From: Paenibacillus sp. FSL R5-0912
GTDB taxonomy: Bacteria; Bacillota; Bacilli; Paenibacillales; Paenibacillaceae
Assembly: GCF_000758605.1 (NCBI RefSeq)
Contig: NZ_CP009282.1
Coordinates: forward strand, 5,952,001 to 6,016,000
Length of the DNA: 64,000 nt
Reading direction: 5' to 3'
Part shown: positions 43,252 to 52,076 of the stretch, in pieces
How the letters are laid out: the number at the start of each line of letters is the position of its first letter
Numbering within the stretch: position 1 is the stretch's first letter
The notes under the pieces: generated by a model
What the model saw: the letters and a program-made list of their open reading frames with translations, nothing else
The model's database searches: none
What the model was told of the DNA's origin: nothing
Position numbers and translations under genes: made by a program

Positions 43252-44505
43252 CTATTTCAGCGCCTGCGCCAGCTCTTCCAGCTTGACGGTCCGCTGCTCG
43301 CCGGTTTCCATCGACTTCAGGGCGATCACGCCGCTGTTCAGCTCGTCTTCGCCAAGAATCGCCGTATACCGGGCCGACATGCGGTCCGCCGACTTCATCT
43401 GTGCCTTCATCTTCCGCCCCAGATAATCGCGTTCTGCGGAGAAGCCCAGGCTGCGCAGATGGAACAGCTGCTTCGTGATCTCCAGATCTGCGGCTTCACC
43501 AAGTGCGACAAAGTACACATCCAGCGGCTTCACTGCTTCCAGCTCAACCCCCTGATTCTCCAGAATCAGCAGAATACGCTCAAGGCCGATCCCGAAACCG
43601 ATACCCGGCTGATCCGGTCCGCCGATCTCTTCCACTAGGCCGTTATACCGGCCGCCGCCGCCCACCGTGTCGATGGAGCCGATGCCTGCCGCTTTATACT
43701 CAAACGCTGTATGCGTGTAATAATCCAGGCCGCGTACCAGACGGGGGTTAATGCTGTACTCCACGCCCATCACGTCCAAATGGCCTTTCACCTTGGCAAA
43801 ATGCTCTGTGCACTCCTCATCCAGACTGTCCAGAATTGACGGGGCACCGCCGAATTTATCCTGATCGACCTTGCAGTCCAGCACGCGCAGCGGATTACGC
43901 TCCATCCGGCGCTGGCAGTCGCTGCACAGGCTCTCTCTCATCGGTCTCAGGAAATCCAGCAGCTTCTCCCGGTACGCCGCGCGGCTAGGCGCGTTGCCCA
44001 CGGAATTCAGCTCCACTCTCACATCCTTCAGCCCCAGATCAAGATAGAACTGGTACCCGAGCGAAATCACTTCCGCATCGATTGCCGGGTCCACTGCACC
44101 GAAGGCTTCGATGCCGAATTGGTGGAACTGGCGGTATCTGCCTGCCTGCGGACGTTCGTAGCGGAACATCGGGCCGATATAATACAGCTTGCTGACATCC
44201 GGCTCACCATAGAGCTTGTTCTGCACGTACGCCCGTACGACACCTGCTGTCCCTTCGGGACGCAGTGCCAGATCGCGGTCGCCTTTGTCCTTGAAGGTAT
44301 ACATTTCCCCTTCTACAATATCCGTTGTCTCGCCTACACCACGCTCAAACAGCCCGGTGTGCTCGAACAGCGGTGTGCGGATCTCCCGGTAGTTGAAGCG
44401 GCGGCAGAGATCTCTTGCTTTGCCCTCAACGTACTGCCATTTCTCTACTGCACCCGGAAGCACATCCTGCGTACCGGTTGGTTTCTCGAATCTTTCTTTA
44501 GCCAC
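43252..44505 (-). CDS. hisS: Histidyl-tRNA synthetase
   Basis: A 417-residue class II synthetase starting at a GTG with GGAGG nine bases upstream. The N-terminal 'RFEKPTGTQDVLPG', motif 2 ('GPMFRYERPQAGRYRQFHQFGIE'), the HisA motif 'LVRGLDYYTHTAFEY' and motif 3 ('GIGFGIGLERILLILE') are clear. The C-terminal ~90 residues are the anticodon-binding domain. It is preceded by a T-box leader and followed by aspS. Confidence 0.96.
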   Translation of the reverse strand: MAKERFEKPTGTQDVLPGAVEKWQYVEGKARDLCRRFNYREIRTPLFEHTGLFERGVGETTDIVEGEMYTFKDKGDRDLALRPEGTAGVVRAYVQNKLYGEPDVSKLYYIGPMFRYERPQAGRYRQFHQFGIEAFGAVDPAIDAEVISLGYQFYLDLGLKDVRVELNSVGNAPSRAAYREKLLDFLRPMRESLCSDCQRRMERNPLRVLDCKVDQDKFGGAPSILDSLDEECTEHFAKVKGHLDVMGVEYSINPRLVRGLDYYTHTAFEYKAAGIGSIDTVGGGGRYNGLVEEIGGPDQPGIGFGIGLERILLILENQGVELEAVKPLDVYFVALGEAADLEITKQLFHLRSLGFSAERDYLGRKMKAQMKSADRMSARYTAILGEDELNSGVIALKSMETGEQRTVKLEELAQALK

Positions 44506-44575
44506 AGCCTATCCCTCCTGAAAATAACCCCTCTTGTTCCTCATGGAACCCATTGTCTCTGCTTCTAAAAACAAC

Positions 44576-44930
44576 AAAAAATCCCCCGCCCTGTTTAATT
44601 ACAAACAGGGACGAGGGATTATCATAACCAATAATTCACCCGTGGTACCACCCACATTCCGGACTTAAGCAGCTATGCTGCTCCAAATCCGCTCTAAGCG
44701 GTTAACGCCCGCCTACGCGCAATCGGCTACTGACTCTAGGCAACCTGCTGCTGCCTGCTTTCGCCGTGCGTTCTCGGGGAGGTCATTCATCCGTTCATCA
44801 ACAGAATCCTTACAGCCGTGCGGATCAGGTGTTGCCGTCCATCACTTGGACAGCCGCCGGATCAGCGGGATTCCTCTCTGGGGTTGTGGGTTACGGATTA
44901 CTTGGTCCCGTCATCAAAACAATATAACAT
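44576..44930 (-). promoter_or_regulatory. T-box riboswitch of hisS-aspS
   Basis: The antiterminator T-box core reads GGGTGGTACCACGGGTG on the minus strand (44638-44654). It is followed by a strong terminator: AATCCCTCGTCCCTGTTT pairs with AAACAGGGCGGGGGATT and ends in TTTTTT (44576-44620). Upstream is a stem I closed by AGGAATCC / GGATTCT; its 3' side contains CAC (plus strand 44818-44820), a possible His specifier. Uncharged tRNA-His should therefore raise hisS-aspS expression. The specifier assignment is inference. Confidence 0.9.
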
Positions 44931-44982
44931 ACCGTATATTGTTAGATTCTACTGAACCACTGCGCTAAAGTCAAGGAATGAA

Positions 44983-45213
44983 TTGAGTTCAGTTTGTATC
45001 CCGGCTCGCAGCCAGGGTGAGTCAGCTGGAGCAGCGCAAGCGCACATGGCCTGCGCAAGTACTGGGCGCAGCTCCTCAGGTTACTGCCCGACAGGAGGAA
45101 TGAGATTCCGCTATTTGAACAAATCCGGCGAATTCGCGGGGCAAGCGGACTCAGATTCCGTTATGCGTCCAGAGATGCCTCATTTCGAGCTATTTATAGC
45201 GCGAAGCATGTAA
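44983..45213. repeat. Intergenic filler of the short-repeat type
   Basis: A frame is open here but has no ribosome binding site, and the composition is not gene-like. The words GATTCCG-TTAT and CATTTCGAG with inverted near-copies, e.g. GAGATTCCGCTATTTG and CAGATTCCGTTATGCG, suggest degenerate intergenic repeats. The 44931-45545 gap contains no other gene candidate. Confidence 0.4.
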
Positions 45214-45235
45214 ATTCTTAGATTTCAAAAAAAAT

Positions 45236-45260
45236 GACCTGCAGCCGATTGCTGCAGGTC
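45236..45260 (-). terminator. Strong hairpin with eight-T tail
   Basis: GACCTGCAGC and GCTGCAGGTC pair perfectly around a five-base loop, and the minus strand ends in ATTTTTTTT. The nearest upstream minus-strand gene already has its own terminator at 45478-45511, so this one may serve an unseen short transcript from ~45420. Confidence 0.7.
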
Positions 45261-45477
45261 CATCATCATATATTATAAAAAAGGGGGTCATGCTTCTATT
45301 ATAAACACGCTATATTAAGGAATCATGAATGTAATATTACAGTTGCATTACAGAAAAGAAAGCGTTTTATTGAGTCGTACATGCCTGTGCCTGAACTCTA
45401 CAAATTAGGTTACACTACAACCCTATTCCCTGTCTAGAGAATTCATGCCCTTCCCGCTTCCCTGCGGGCAAATAAAT

Positions 45478-45511
45478 AGCTCCAGCCCCTCCTTAAGGGA
45501 GGACTGGAGCT
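45478..45511 (-). terminator. Terminator of the GSP17M-like gene
   Basis: AGCTCCAG...CTGGAGCT with an inner CCCTCC/GGGAGG stem is an almost perfect palindrome 35 bases after the stop. Confidence 0.8.
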
Positions 45512-45545
45512 GAATTGGTTACCCGGATTAAGCAGAGCCTTCTGC

Positions 45546-45992
45546 TTAATCAAAAATCTCCACATAGGCCTGCTTGCCGCGCAGAACCTCCACAACCTCA
45601 TTGTAATGATTCTCAGCCACTTTGAGATCCATGACGTAATGCAGGTTCTCCAGATCACTGTTTGTCAAATCAGAGTCCCTGTGAACCTCACCCGCCGTTC
45701 GTTCATCATCTGTCCGGCCCAGATCATCATCAACAGTAACTCCAGGCACAATGGCTGCTCCTGTAAGCGGCCCTGTCGCGCCCCCTGCTGCGTAGACCCC
45801 TCCGGCAGCTGTAGCCGAAGTATTATAGGGAGCCAGCGGCATCAGAATATTGCGGCGGTTGTTTCCGCCGGTATCCAGAGGATCCGTCAGTGCCGACACT
45901 TCAATTCCTTCCACACCGTATGGAATCAGTGCGGTCTTGGCACCTTCCGCTGCATCTTCCGTGCTGAAATAGGCTTGGATTCTTTTAGTCAT
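45546..45992 (-). CDS. GSP17M-like stress protein (148 aa)
   Basis: The N-terminus 'MTKRIQAYFSTEDAAEGAKTALIPYGVEGIEV' is a beta-alpha-beta unit like the general stress protein 17M domain, and the C-terminus 'LHYVMDLKVAENHYNEVVEVLRGKQAYVEIFD' completes a ferredoxin-like fold. Between them is a Gly/Ala/Thr-rich acidic stretch (residues ~45-110) that is probably disordered or loosely folded. No catalytic motif is visible. It lies downstream of a PfpI-family gene on the same strand, 33 bases away, so the pair may be a stress operon. Family membership is inference from a short pattern. Confidence 0.6.
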   Translation of the reverse strand: MTKRIQAYFSTEDAAEGAKTALIPYGVEGIEVSALTDPLDTGGNNRRNILMPLAPYNTSATAAGGVYAAGGATGPLTGAAIVPGVTVDDDLGRTDDERTAGEVHRDSDLTNSDLENLHYVMDLKVAENHYNEVVEVLRGKQAYVEIFD

Positions 45993-46025
45993 TGTAAATC
46001 CCTCCCAGTGGTTTGTTTAAATGTA

Positions 46026-46532
46026 TTACAACACCTTAAGCAGCTCACGCACAAATGCGGGCTCATCCTTGGGTGTGCGTGAAGTAATATAATTGCCGTC
46101 CACGACGACCTCTTCATCCTTGAATTCCGCACCAGCATTGATGAGATCATCCTTCAGCGGAGGGTAGGAGGTAAGCGTACGGCCTTGTACCAGACCGGCA
46201 CTGATCAGAATCTGCGGCCCGTGACAGATAGCAGCTATAGGCTTGCCGGCATTGTCCGCATCTTTTACAAATTGCAGGATATCCTGGTCAAGACGAAGGT
46301 TCTCCGGCGAAGATCCGCCCGGGATGACTACAGCATCATAATCTCCGGCTTTCACCTCGCTGACCGCTTTATCGGCGGCATAAGACACGCTGCCTTTTTT
46401 ACCGAGCAGAGTCTCATTTTTCTTCAGACCAATAATCTCTGCCTGATGTCCTGCCTGCAGCACTTCTTCATAAGGCACCTTCATTTCGGAATCTTCAAAA
46501 CCATTAGCGAGCAGAAATGCTACTTTACTCAT
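46026..46532 (-). CDS. PfpI/DJ-1 family protein (type 1 glutamine amidotransferase-like)
   Basis: A 168-residue protein with the DJ-1 fold: 'VAFLLANGFEDSEMKVPYEEVLQAGH', the Glu-containing 'PGGSSPENLR', and the nucleophile elbow 'AICHGPQ' with the reactive Cys at about residue 104. The nearest known relatives are the YfkM/PfpI stress proteins, with proposed deglycase or chaperone roles; the true activity is not clear from sequence. The ATG has GAGGAG upstream. It lies between dtd and the GSP17M-like gene. The 487-bp gap to dtd (46533-47019) holds the dtd terminator and no gene that I recognise. Confidence 0.9.
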   Translation of the reverse strand: MSKVAFLLANGFEDSEMKVPYEEVLQAGHQAEIIGLKKNETLLGKKGSVSYAADKAVSEVKAGDYDAVVIPGGSSPENLRLDQDILQFVKDADNAGKPIAAICHGPQILISAGLVQGRTLTSYPPLKDDLINAGAEFKDEEVVVDGNYITSRTPKDEPAFVRELLKVL

Positions 46533-46935
46533 TGAGATTAATTTCTCCTCTCTACGCTATTCTGTTCTCGTCATTCTATTACCCGCATTCCCCGGCTTTC
46601 TAACGAGCCCTCACAGGTTTCGCAAATTCCCGCCGGCTAAACACCATTTGTACGCTCCAAAAAACAGATAAATAAGCCGCCTTCCCTGCACTCATTACGT
46701 TCGCGGCAGAAGATTGCGGCTTGTTCCCTTAAGCACCGGCAGATCCCTCTGATCCCCGGCTCCTCTTGCCGTTACAGAAGCTTCCGTCATCGACCCCGCC
46801 GTATGACCCTGTATACTGTTCCATATCCATGCTTTCTGTGATTGTCTCATGCTACTGACTCCCCGCAACTTGTGAATATTATTGGTTCATCACTAGTTTA
46901 TCCAGCAGGGGAGACCGTTATCCTATATCAAAAAA

Positions 46936-46954
46936 GACCCCACAACGTGGAGTC
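46936..46954 (-). terminator. dtd terminator
   Basis: GACCCCAC and GTGGAGTC form an 8-bp stem (one mismatch) followed on the minus strand by TTTTTTG, 66 bases after the dtd stop. Confidence 0.75.
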
Positions 46955-47019
46955 CTCACATCTAGCTGTAAAATTAGACCGGCATATCATGTCCGTTCTG
47001 CTGCCGCCTCTTTCAATGC

Positions 47020-47463
47020 CTAGCCCCGGCTGTCCAGCAGCAGGGTAACCGGTCCCCAGTTCGTCAGGGAGACGTCCATCATCGCTCCAAAAATACCGGT
47101 CTCCACCTGAAGCCCGCCTCTGCGCAGCTCCTGGTTGAAGTAGTCATAGAGCCGCTCTGCCTCCGCCGGAGCCGCCGCAGCCATGAAGTTGGGCCGCCGG
47201 CCTTTGCGGCAGTCCCCGTACAGGGTGAACTGGGACACGGACAGGACACTGCCTCCGGCATCCGTTACGCTGAAGTTCATTTTACCGGCGTCATCCTCAA
47301 AAATCCGCAGTCCGGCTACCTTGTCAGCCAAATACTTGGCATCCTTCTCCGTATCTCCATGGGTTACGCCGACCAGCAGCATCAGGCCCTCTCCAATCGC
47401 TCCGGTCACTGTTCCGTCTACCGTCACACTGGAATTCTTGCAGCGCTGCACAACCACTCTCAT
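47020..47463 (-). CDS. dtd: D-aminoacyl-tRNA deacylase
   Basis: A 147-residue enzyme that frees tRNA from D-amino acids and glycine. The two family signatures are present: 'SVSQFTLYGD' and, near the end, 'NWGPVTLLL' (usual form N-x-GPVT). The N-terminal 'MRVVVQRCKNSSVTVDG' is also typical. It follows rel by 43 bases on the same strand, as in B. subtilis (rel-dtd), and ends at the hairpin 46936-46954. Confidence 0.95.
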   Translation of the reverse strand: MRVVVQRCKNSSVTVDGTVTGAIGEGLMLLVGVTHGDTEKDAKYLADKVAGLRIFEDDAGKMNFSVTDAGGSVLSVSQFTLYGDCRKGRRPNFMAAAAPAEAERLYDYFNQELRRGGLQVETGIFGAMMDVSLTNWGPVTLLLDSRG

Positions 47464-47506
47464 AACATCCTTCAGCTCCTTGCCTGGTTACCTTCATGCC
47501 TTAGCC

Positions 47507-49687
47507 TTATTGCATAATGCGGTTAACCGTATATACATCCTTCACGCGCTTGACCTTATCCACCACAGACTGCAGATGATCGGTGTTGCGGATCAGAATC
47601 GTCATATGAATCATTGCCATCTTGTTCTTGTCGGAGCGTCCGGTAACCGCCGAGATATTGGTCTTGCTCTCCGATACGGCCTGCAGCACTTCATTCAGCA
47701 GTCCGTTGCGGTCATGACCCGTAATCTCAATATCGACGCTATAGTTAGCCTCCATGCTGCCTTCCCACTCCACTTCGATGACGCGGGCTGATTCCTCGCC
47801 GTCCCCTTCACCCGGAATGTTCGGACAATCCTCACGGTGTACGGATACACCGCGTCCGCGGGTTACATAACCGATAATATCGTCGCCCGGCACGGGATTA
47901 CAACATCGCGCGAAGCGTACAAGCAGATTATCTATCCCCTTAACGCGCACGCCGTTGGTCGGCTGATTGCGCTTCTCTCCGCTGGATTTGATCTCCTTCA
48001 TCTCAGAAGTAAGCTCCAGATGACCGGCAGCTTCTTCCTGGTCCTTACGCAGCTTCTCGGTCAGCTTGGAGGCAATCTGCGCGGCTGTAATCCCGCCAAA
48101 ACCTACTGCGGACAGCATATCCTCTACATCATTAAAGGCAAATTTCTTCGCCGCTTCTGACAATTTATCTTCCGTCAGCCAGTCAGAGATCTCCACGTTG
48201 AGGCGCTTCAGCTCGCGTTCGATCGCTTCGCGGCCTTTTTCAACGTTCTCTTCCCGCTTCTCCTTCTTGAACCATTGCTTGATCTTGCTGCGTGCATGTG
48301 AAGACTGGGCAATCTTCAGCCAGTCCCGGCTCGGCCCGTACGAGTTCTTCGAGGTCAGAATCTCCACGATATCCCCGGTCTTCAGCTTATGGTCAAGCGG
48401 TACGATGCGCCCGTTGACCTTGGAGCCGATCGTCCGGTTGCCGACCTCTGTATGGATACGGAACGCGAAATCAAGCGGCACAGAGCCTGCAGGCAGCTCT
48501 ACAACCTCACCCTTAGGCGTGAACACGAAGACGAGGTCGGAGAAAAAGTCCATTTTGAGCGATTCCACGAATTCTTCGGCATCCTTGGCTTCATGCTGCA
48601 GCTCCAGAATCTCGCGGAAGAATGGCATCCGGTTCTCCGGATTCACATTGTTGCTGCTGCCTTCCTTATACGCCCAATGCGCGGCAATCCCGAATTCAGC
48701 AGTACGGTGCATCTCCCAGGTGCGGATCTGCACTTCTGTAGGCTCCCCGCCCGGACCCACTACCGTTGTATGCAAAGACTGATACATATTCGCCTTGGGC
48801 ATGGCAATATAATCCTTGAACCGGCCAGGCATCGGCTTCCAAAGAGTATGGATAATTCCTAACGTAGCATAACAATCCTTAATATTGTCGACGATAATGC
48901 GGATGGCCAGCAGATCATAGATTTCGTTGAACTGCTTGTTCTTGGTGCTCATCTTGTTATAGACACTGTAAATATGCTTCGGGCGTCCCGAAAGATCGCC
49001 TTCGATGCCCATTTCATCCAGCTTGGCGCGGATTCGCCCGATAACGCTGTCGATAAACTGCTCACGTTCTGCCCGTTTCTTGTGTACAAGATTGGCAATC
49101 CGGTAGTACTGCTGCGGATTCAGATAACGGAGGGCAATATCCTCCATCTCCCATTTAATCGCAGAGATCCCCAAGCGGTCTGCAATGGGACAAAAAATCT
49201 CCAGAGTCTCATAGGAAATACGGCGCTGGCTCTCTTCCGACTGGTACTTGAGCGTGCGCATATTATGCAGACGGTCCGCCAGCTTGATCACAATGACCCG
49301 GATATCCTGAGCCATAGCGATGAACATTTTGCGGTAATTCTCGTTCTGCTGCTCTTCCTTGGAGCGGAACCGGATGCGTTCCAGCTTGGTCAGACCATCC
49401 ACCAGCATTGCGCAGGTATCGCCAAATTTCGCGCGGATCTGGTCCAGTGACACCGTCGTATCTTCTACAACATCATGTAACAGCGCTGCAATAATAGATA
49501 TAACATCCATTTGCATATTGACGACAATATCTGCGACCGCCAGCGGATGCAGAATGTATGGCTCCCCCGATTTCCGAACCTGCCCGTGATGAGCCTGATC
49601 GGCAAACTCATAAGCTTCCCGGATGCGGAGAAGATCTTTTTCTTTTATATAGGCGCCGGCCTTTTCGGTTAATTGCTCTATGCCCAT
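47507..49687 (-). CDS. relA: Bifunctional (p)ppGpp synthetase/hydrolase Rel
   Basis: A 726-residue stringent-response enzyme starting at ATG 49687 (MGIEQLTEKAG, the normal start of the family); the frame continues to 49765 without a site. The HD hydrolase domain has 'LHDVVEDTTV', the synthetase domain 'DLLAIRIIVDNIKDCYATLGIIH' and 'IAMPKANMYQSLHTTV', then TGS ('FTPKGEVVELPAGSVPLDFAFRIHT'), a zinc-finger-type region ('ARCCNPVPGDDIIGYVTRGRGVSVH') and a C-terminal ACT domain. The intact HD motif shows that it can also degrade the alarmone. It is followed by dtd. Confidence 0.96.
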   Translation of the reverse strand: MGIEQLTEKAGAYIKEKDLLRIREAYEFADQAHHGQVRKSGEPYILHPLAVADIVVNMQMDVISIIAALLHDVVEDTTVSLDQIRAKFGDTCAMLVDGLTKLERIRFRSKEEQQNENYRKMFIAMAQDIRVIVIKLADRLHNMRTLKYQSEESQRRISYETLEIFCPIADRLGISAIKWEMEDIALRYLNPQQYYRIANLVHKKRAEREQFIDSVIGRIRAKLDEMGIEGDLSGRPKHIYSVYNKMSTKNKQFNEIYDLLAIRIIVDNIKDCYATLGIIHTLWKPMPGRFKDYIAMPKANMYQSLHTTVVGPGGEPTEVQIRTWEMHRTAEFGIAAHWAYKEGSSNNVNPENRMPFFREILELQHEAKDAEEFVESLKMDFFSDLVFVFTPKGEVVELPAGSVPLDFAFRIHTEVGNRTIGSKVNGRIVPLDHKLKTGDIVEILTSKNSYGPSRDWLKIAQSSHARSKIKQWFKKEKREENVEKGREAIERELKRLNVEISDWLTEDKLSEAAKKFAFNDVEDMLSAVGFGGITAAQIASKLTEKLRKDQEEAAGHLELTSEMKEIKSSGEKRNQPTNGVRVKGIDNLLVRFARCCNPVPGDDIIGYVTRGRGVSVHREDCPNIPGEGDGEESARVIEVEWEGSMEANYSVDIEITGHDRNGLLNEVLQAVSESKTNISAVTGRSDKNKMAMIHMTILIRNTDHLQSVVDKVKRVKDVYTVNRIMQ

Positions 49688-49995
49688 TCTCGTCGTATCC
49701 GTTTCCCTTCTATAATAAAATGAACCCGCAAGCCGTGCAGAATTTGCAGGTTCCATATGTTCCAAACTGCACTACGCACAGATTAAAGTTGTCTATAATT
49801 ATGACGCTTACGGAGGATTACGTCAACACTTGCCATAGCGTGGTATTCCTGTAAGGGAAAGGGACAAGAAAAGACAATTTTGTGGCGCGCGCAAAAATGT
49901 TGTTGTAAAAAGGCGCCGATCTATTTAATCTAGTAAAGGCGGTTTTTTAGCGCCAGGCTTACATCAAATTAGATCAGAAAGAGAAGTGAACTCCA
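49688..49995 (+). promoter_or_regulatory. Divergent region rel / uraA
   Basis: The gene-free stretch holds a possible plus-strand promoter for uraA: TTGTTG, a 16-base spacer and TATTTAAT around 49900-49930. The words GGCGCC and GCGCC flank it at 49913 and 49951. I did not find a PyrR-binding anti-antiterminator. Confidence 0.3.
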
Positions 49996-51306
49996 TTGCA
50001 ACGCGAAATTCAAGTTAACGAAAGACTCCCTTGGGGCCCGGGTTTCCTCCTGAGTCTTCAGCATTTGTTCGCCATGTTCGGCAGCACAGTGCTTGTTCCC
50101 AACCTGTTCGGGGTAGATCCCGGCATGATCCTGCTGATGAATGGTATCGGCACATTGCTTTACATTTGGATCTGCCGCGGCAAAATCCCCGCATATCTTG
50201 GCTCAAGCTTTGCTTTTATTTCGCCGGTACTTATGGTCCTGGCTAAACACACAGACGATCATGAGCATGGATATTCGCTTGCACTTGGCGCATTTATTGT
50301 TACCGGTGTTATTTTTATTCTAGTCGCTTTGATCGTGCGTTATGCGGGCACCGGCTGGATTAATGTCGTATTTCCTCCGGCAGTTATGGGCGCTATCGTA
50401 GCCACCATCGGACTGGAGCTCGTTCCTGTTGCAGCACGCATGGCCGGACTGATTGCTCCTGAAGGTGTGGCCGTCACAGACTGGATTCCGGATGGCAAAG
50501 CTATTACCTTGTCCATGGTCACGCTTGGCGTTACCGTACTCGGCTCCGTGTTATTCCGCGGCTTCCCCAAAATCATTCACATCCTCATCGGTATCGTTAC
50601 CGGTTATGTACTCGCTTATATCCTGGGTCAGGTAAATACTGGTGCTATCTCTGAAGCCCATTTCCTGTCCCACCCAACGATTATCACCCCATCCTTCGAC
50701 TGGCAGGTTATCTTGACGATCATCCCTGTATCGCTTGTTGTTATCGTTGAGCATATCGGCCACCTGCTGGTTACCAGCAACATTGTCGGTAAAGACCTGA
50801 CCAAAGATCCCGGACTGGACCGCTCACTGATGGGTAACGGGATTTCCACGGTACTCTCCGGATTCCTGGGGTCCACCCCGAATACCACTTATGGTGAAAA
50901 TATCGGCGTTATGGCGCTGACCAAGGTGTACTCGGTATATGTAATCGGCGGCGCTGCAGTGATTGCCATCCTGCTCTCGTTCTCCGGTACGTTCTCGTCC
51001 GTCATTGCCAATATCCCGCAGCCGGTCATGGGCGGTGTATCCCTACTGCTGTTCGGTGTAATTGCCGCATCGGGTCTGCGTATTTTCGTAGAGCAGAAGG
51101 TCGATTTCTCCAAAGCCACCAACATGATTCTGGCTACTCTGGTACTGGTGGTGGGTATCAGCGGCATCACATTAACGGTTGGCGGTGTACAGCTGAAAGG
51201 TATGGCATTGGCAACTATCGTCGGTATGCTCCTCTCCCTGCTCTTCAAGCTGTTTGAAGTTCTCGGCTTGTCCAATGAACAGGAAGCAGATAAATCCGCT
51301 CATTAA
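49996..51306 (+). CDS. uraA: Uracil permease (NCS2 family)
   Basis: A 436-residue transporter starting at a TTG with GAGAAGTG nine bases upstream. The N-terminal 'LPWGPGFLLSLQHLFAMFGSTVLVPNLFG' and 'KIPAYLGSSFAFISPVL' are NCS2 signatures, and 'VEHIGHLLVTSNIVGKDLTKDPGLDRSLMGNGISTVLSGFLGS' holds the uracil-binding Glu (VEHIGH). It has 14 predicted helices. It is the only plus-strand gene between rel and apt and is absent from this place in B. subtilis, so it is an insertion into the block. It converges with apt on a shared terminator. Confidence 0.92.
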   Translation: MQREIQVNERLPWGPGFLLSLQHLFAMFGSTVLVPNLFGVDPGMILLMNGIGTLLYIWICRGKIPAYLGSSFAFISPVLMVLAKHTDDHEHGYSLALGAFIVTGVIFILVALIVRYAGTGWINVVFPPAVMGAIVATIGLELVPVAARMAGLIAPEGVAVTDWIPDGKAITLSMVTLGVTVLGSVLFRGFPKIIHILIGIVTGYVLAYILGQVNTGAISEAHFLSHPTIITPSFDWQVILTIIPVSLVVIVEHIGHLLVTSNIVGKDLTKDPGLDRSLMGNGISTVLSGFLGSTPNTTYGENIGVMALTKVYSVYVIGGAAVIAILLSFSGTFSSVIANIPQPVMGGVSLLLFGVIAASGLRIFVEQKVDFSKATNMILATLVLVVGISGITLTVGGVQLKGMALATIVGMLLSLLFKLFEVLGLSNEQEADKSAH

Positions 51307-51397
51307 GCCCTGAATACTTATATATAGAAGAAACTTGATTATACAGTACTTTTGCAGCTCTGCAAATGCAATATAAATGGCTTCTCATATTTAATCT

Positions 51398-51441
51398 AAA
51401 AAGCGGACTGCTGTCCTTAAATCGACAGCAGTCCGCTTTTT
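51398..51441. terminator. Bidirectional terminator uraA / apt
   Basis: AAAAAGCGGACTGCTGTC (51398-51415) and GACAGCAGTCCGCTTTTT (51424-51441) are perfect 18-bp complements with A- and T-runs, between two convergent genes. Confidence 0.95.
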
Positions 51442-51469
51442 ATTTCCCGGGAAAAGTTATCCGGGTGAA

Positions 51470-51988
51470 TTAATCCTCGTAAGTCAACAGGGTAACCACT
51501 TCAATATCCGACAGCTTATTGCGTCCGGCCAGAGCGGTTAGTTCAATCAGGAAGGCAGCGCCGACAACTTGTCCGCCAAGCTGTTCCACGAGGCTTACTG
51601 AAGTAGCGATAGTACCGCCGGTAGCGAGCAGATCATCGGCAATCAGAACCTTCTGCCCCGGCTGGATAGCATCCGTGTGTACAGCAAGGGTATCTTTGCC
51701 GTATTCCAAATCGTATCCCACTTCAATCGTCTCGTAAGGAAGCTTGCCGCTTTTGCGGATAGGCACGAAGCCAACACCCAGTGCATACGCCAGCGGTGCG
51801 CCTACTACAAAGCCGCGCGCTTCCGGTCCTGCAATGACATCAATCTCCAGATGGGCAACGAGAGCCTTAAGCTCATCAATAGCCGCACGGTACTTGGCGC
51901 CGTCTTTAAGCAGGGTAGTAATATCCTTAAAGCTGATTCCCGGCTGCGGGAAATCCGGAATCACACGAATACTGTCTTTGAAATCCAA
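51470..51988 (-). CDS. apt: Adenine phosphoribosyltransferase
   Basis: A 172-residue purine salvage enzyme joining adenine to PRPP. The start is best placed at a TTG (51988), giving MDFKDSIRVIPDFPQPG as in other Apt proteins: TAGGAG is nine bases upstream of it, whereas an ATG three codons earlier (51997) directly touches the site. The PRPP motif is 'VLIADDLLATGGTIATS', and 'AGPEARGFVVGAPLAYALGVGFVPIRK' holds the adenine-side loop. It lies between recJ and rel, its usual place in Bacillota, but separated from rel by uraA. Confidence 0.95.
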   Translation of the reverse strand: MDFKDSIRVIPDFPQPGISFKDITTLLKDGAKYRAAIDELKALVAHLEIDVIAGPEARGFVVGAPLAYALGVGFVPIRKSGKLPYETIEVGYDLEYGKDTLAVHTDAIQPGQKVLIADDLLATGGTIATSVSLVEQLGGQVVGAAFLIELTALAGRNKLSDIEVVTLLTYED

Positions 51989-52076
51989 AAGTATCATCTC
52001 CTAAAAGTTATGAGGATAGGATATCCTCACCTGAATTCTCTGTAAAAGCTCTTACTCCGAAAGCACGCTACACCCT

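Noticed and set aside
44983..45213. 76-codon plus-strand ORF
   Set aside because: No ribosome binding site, repeat-like DNA and no protein-like pattern.
49830..49995. PyrR attenuator before uraA
   Set aside because: No PyrR-binding loop sequence and no terminator/antiterminator pair could be seen in the leader.
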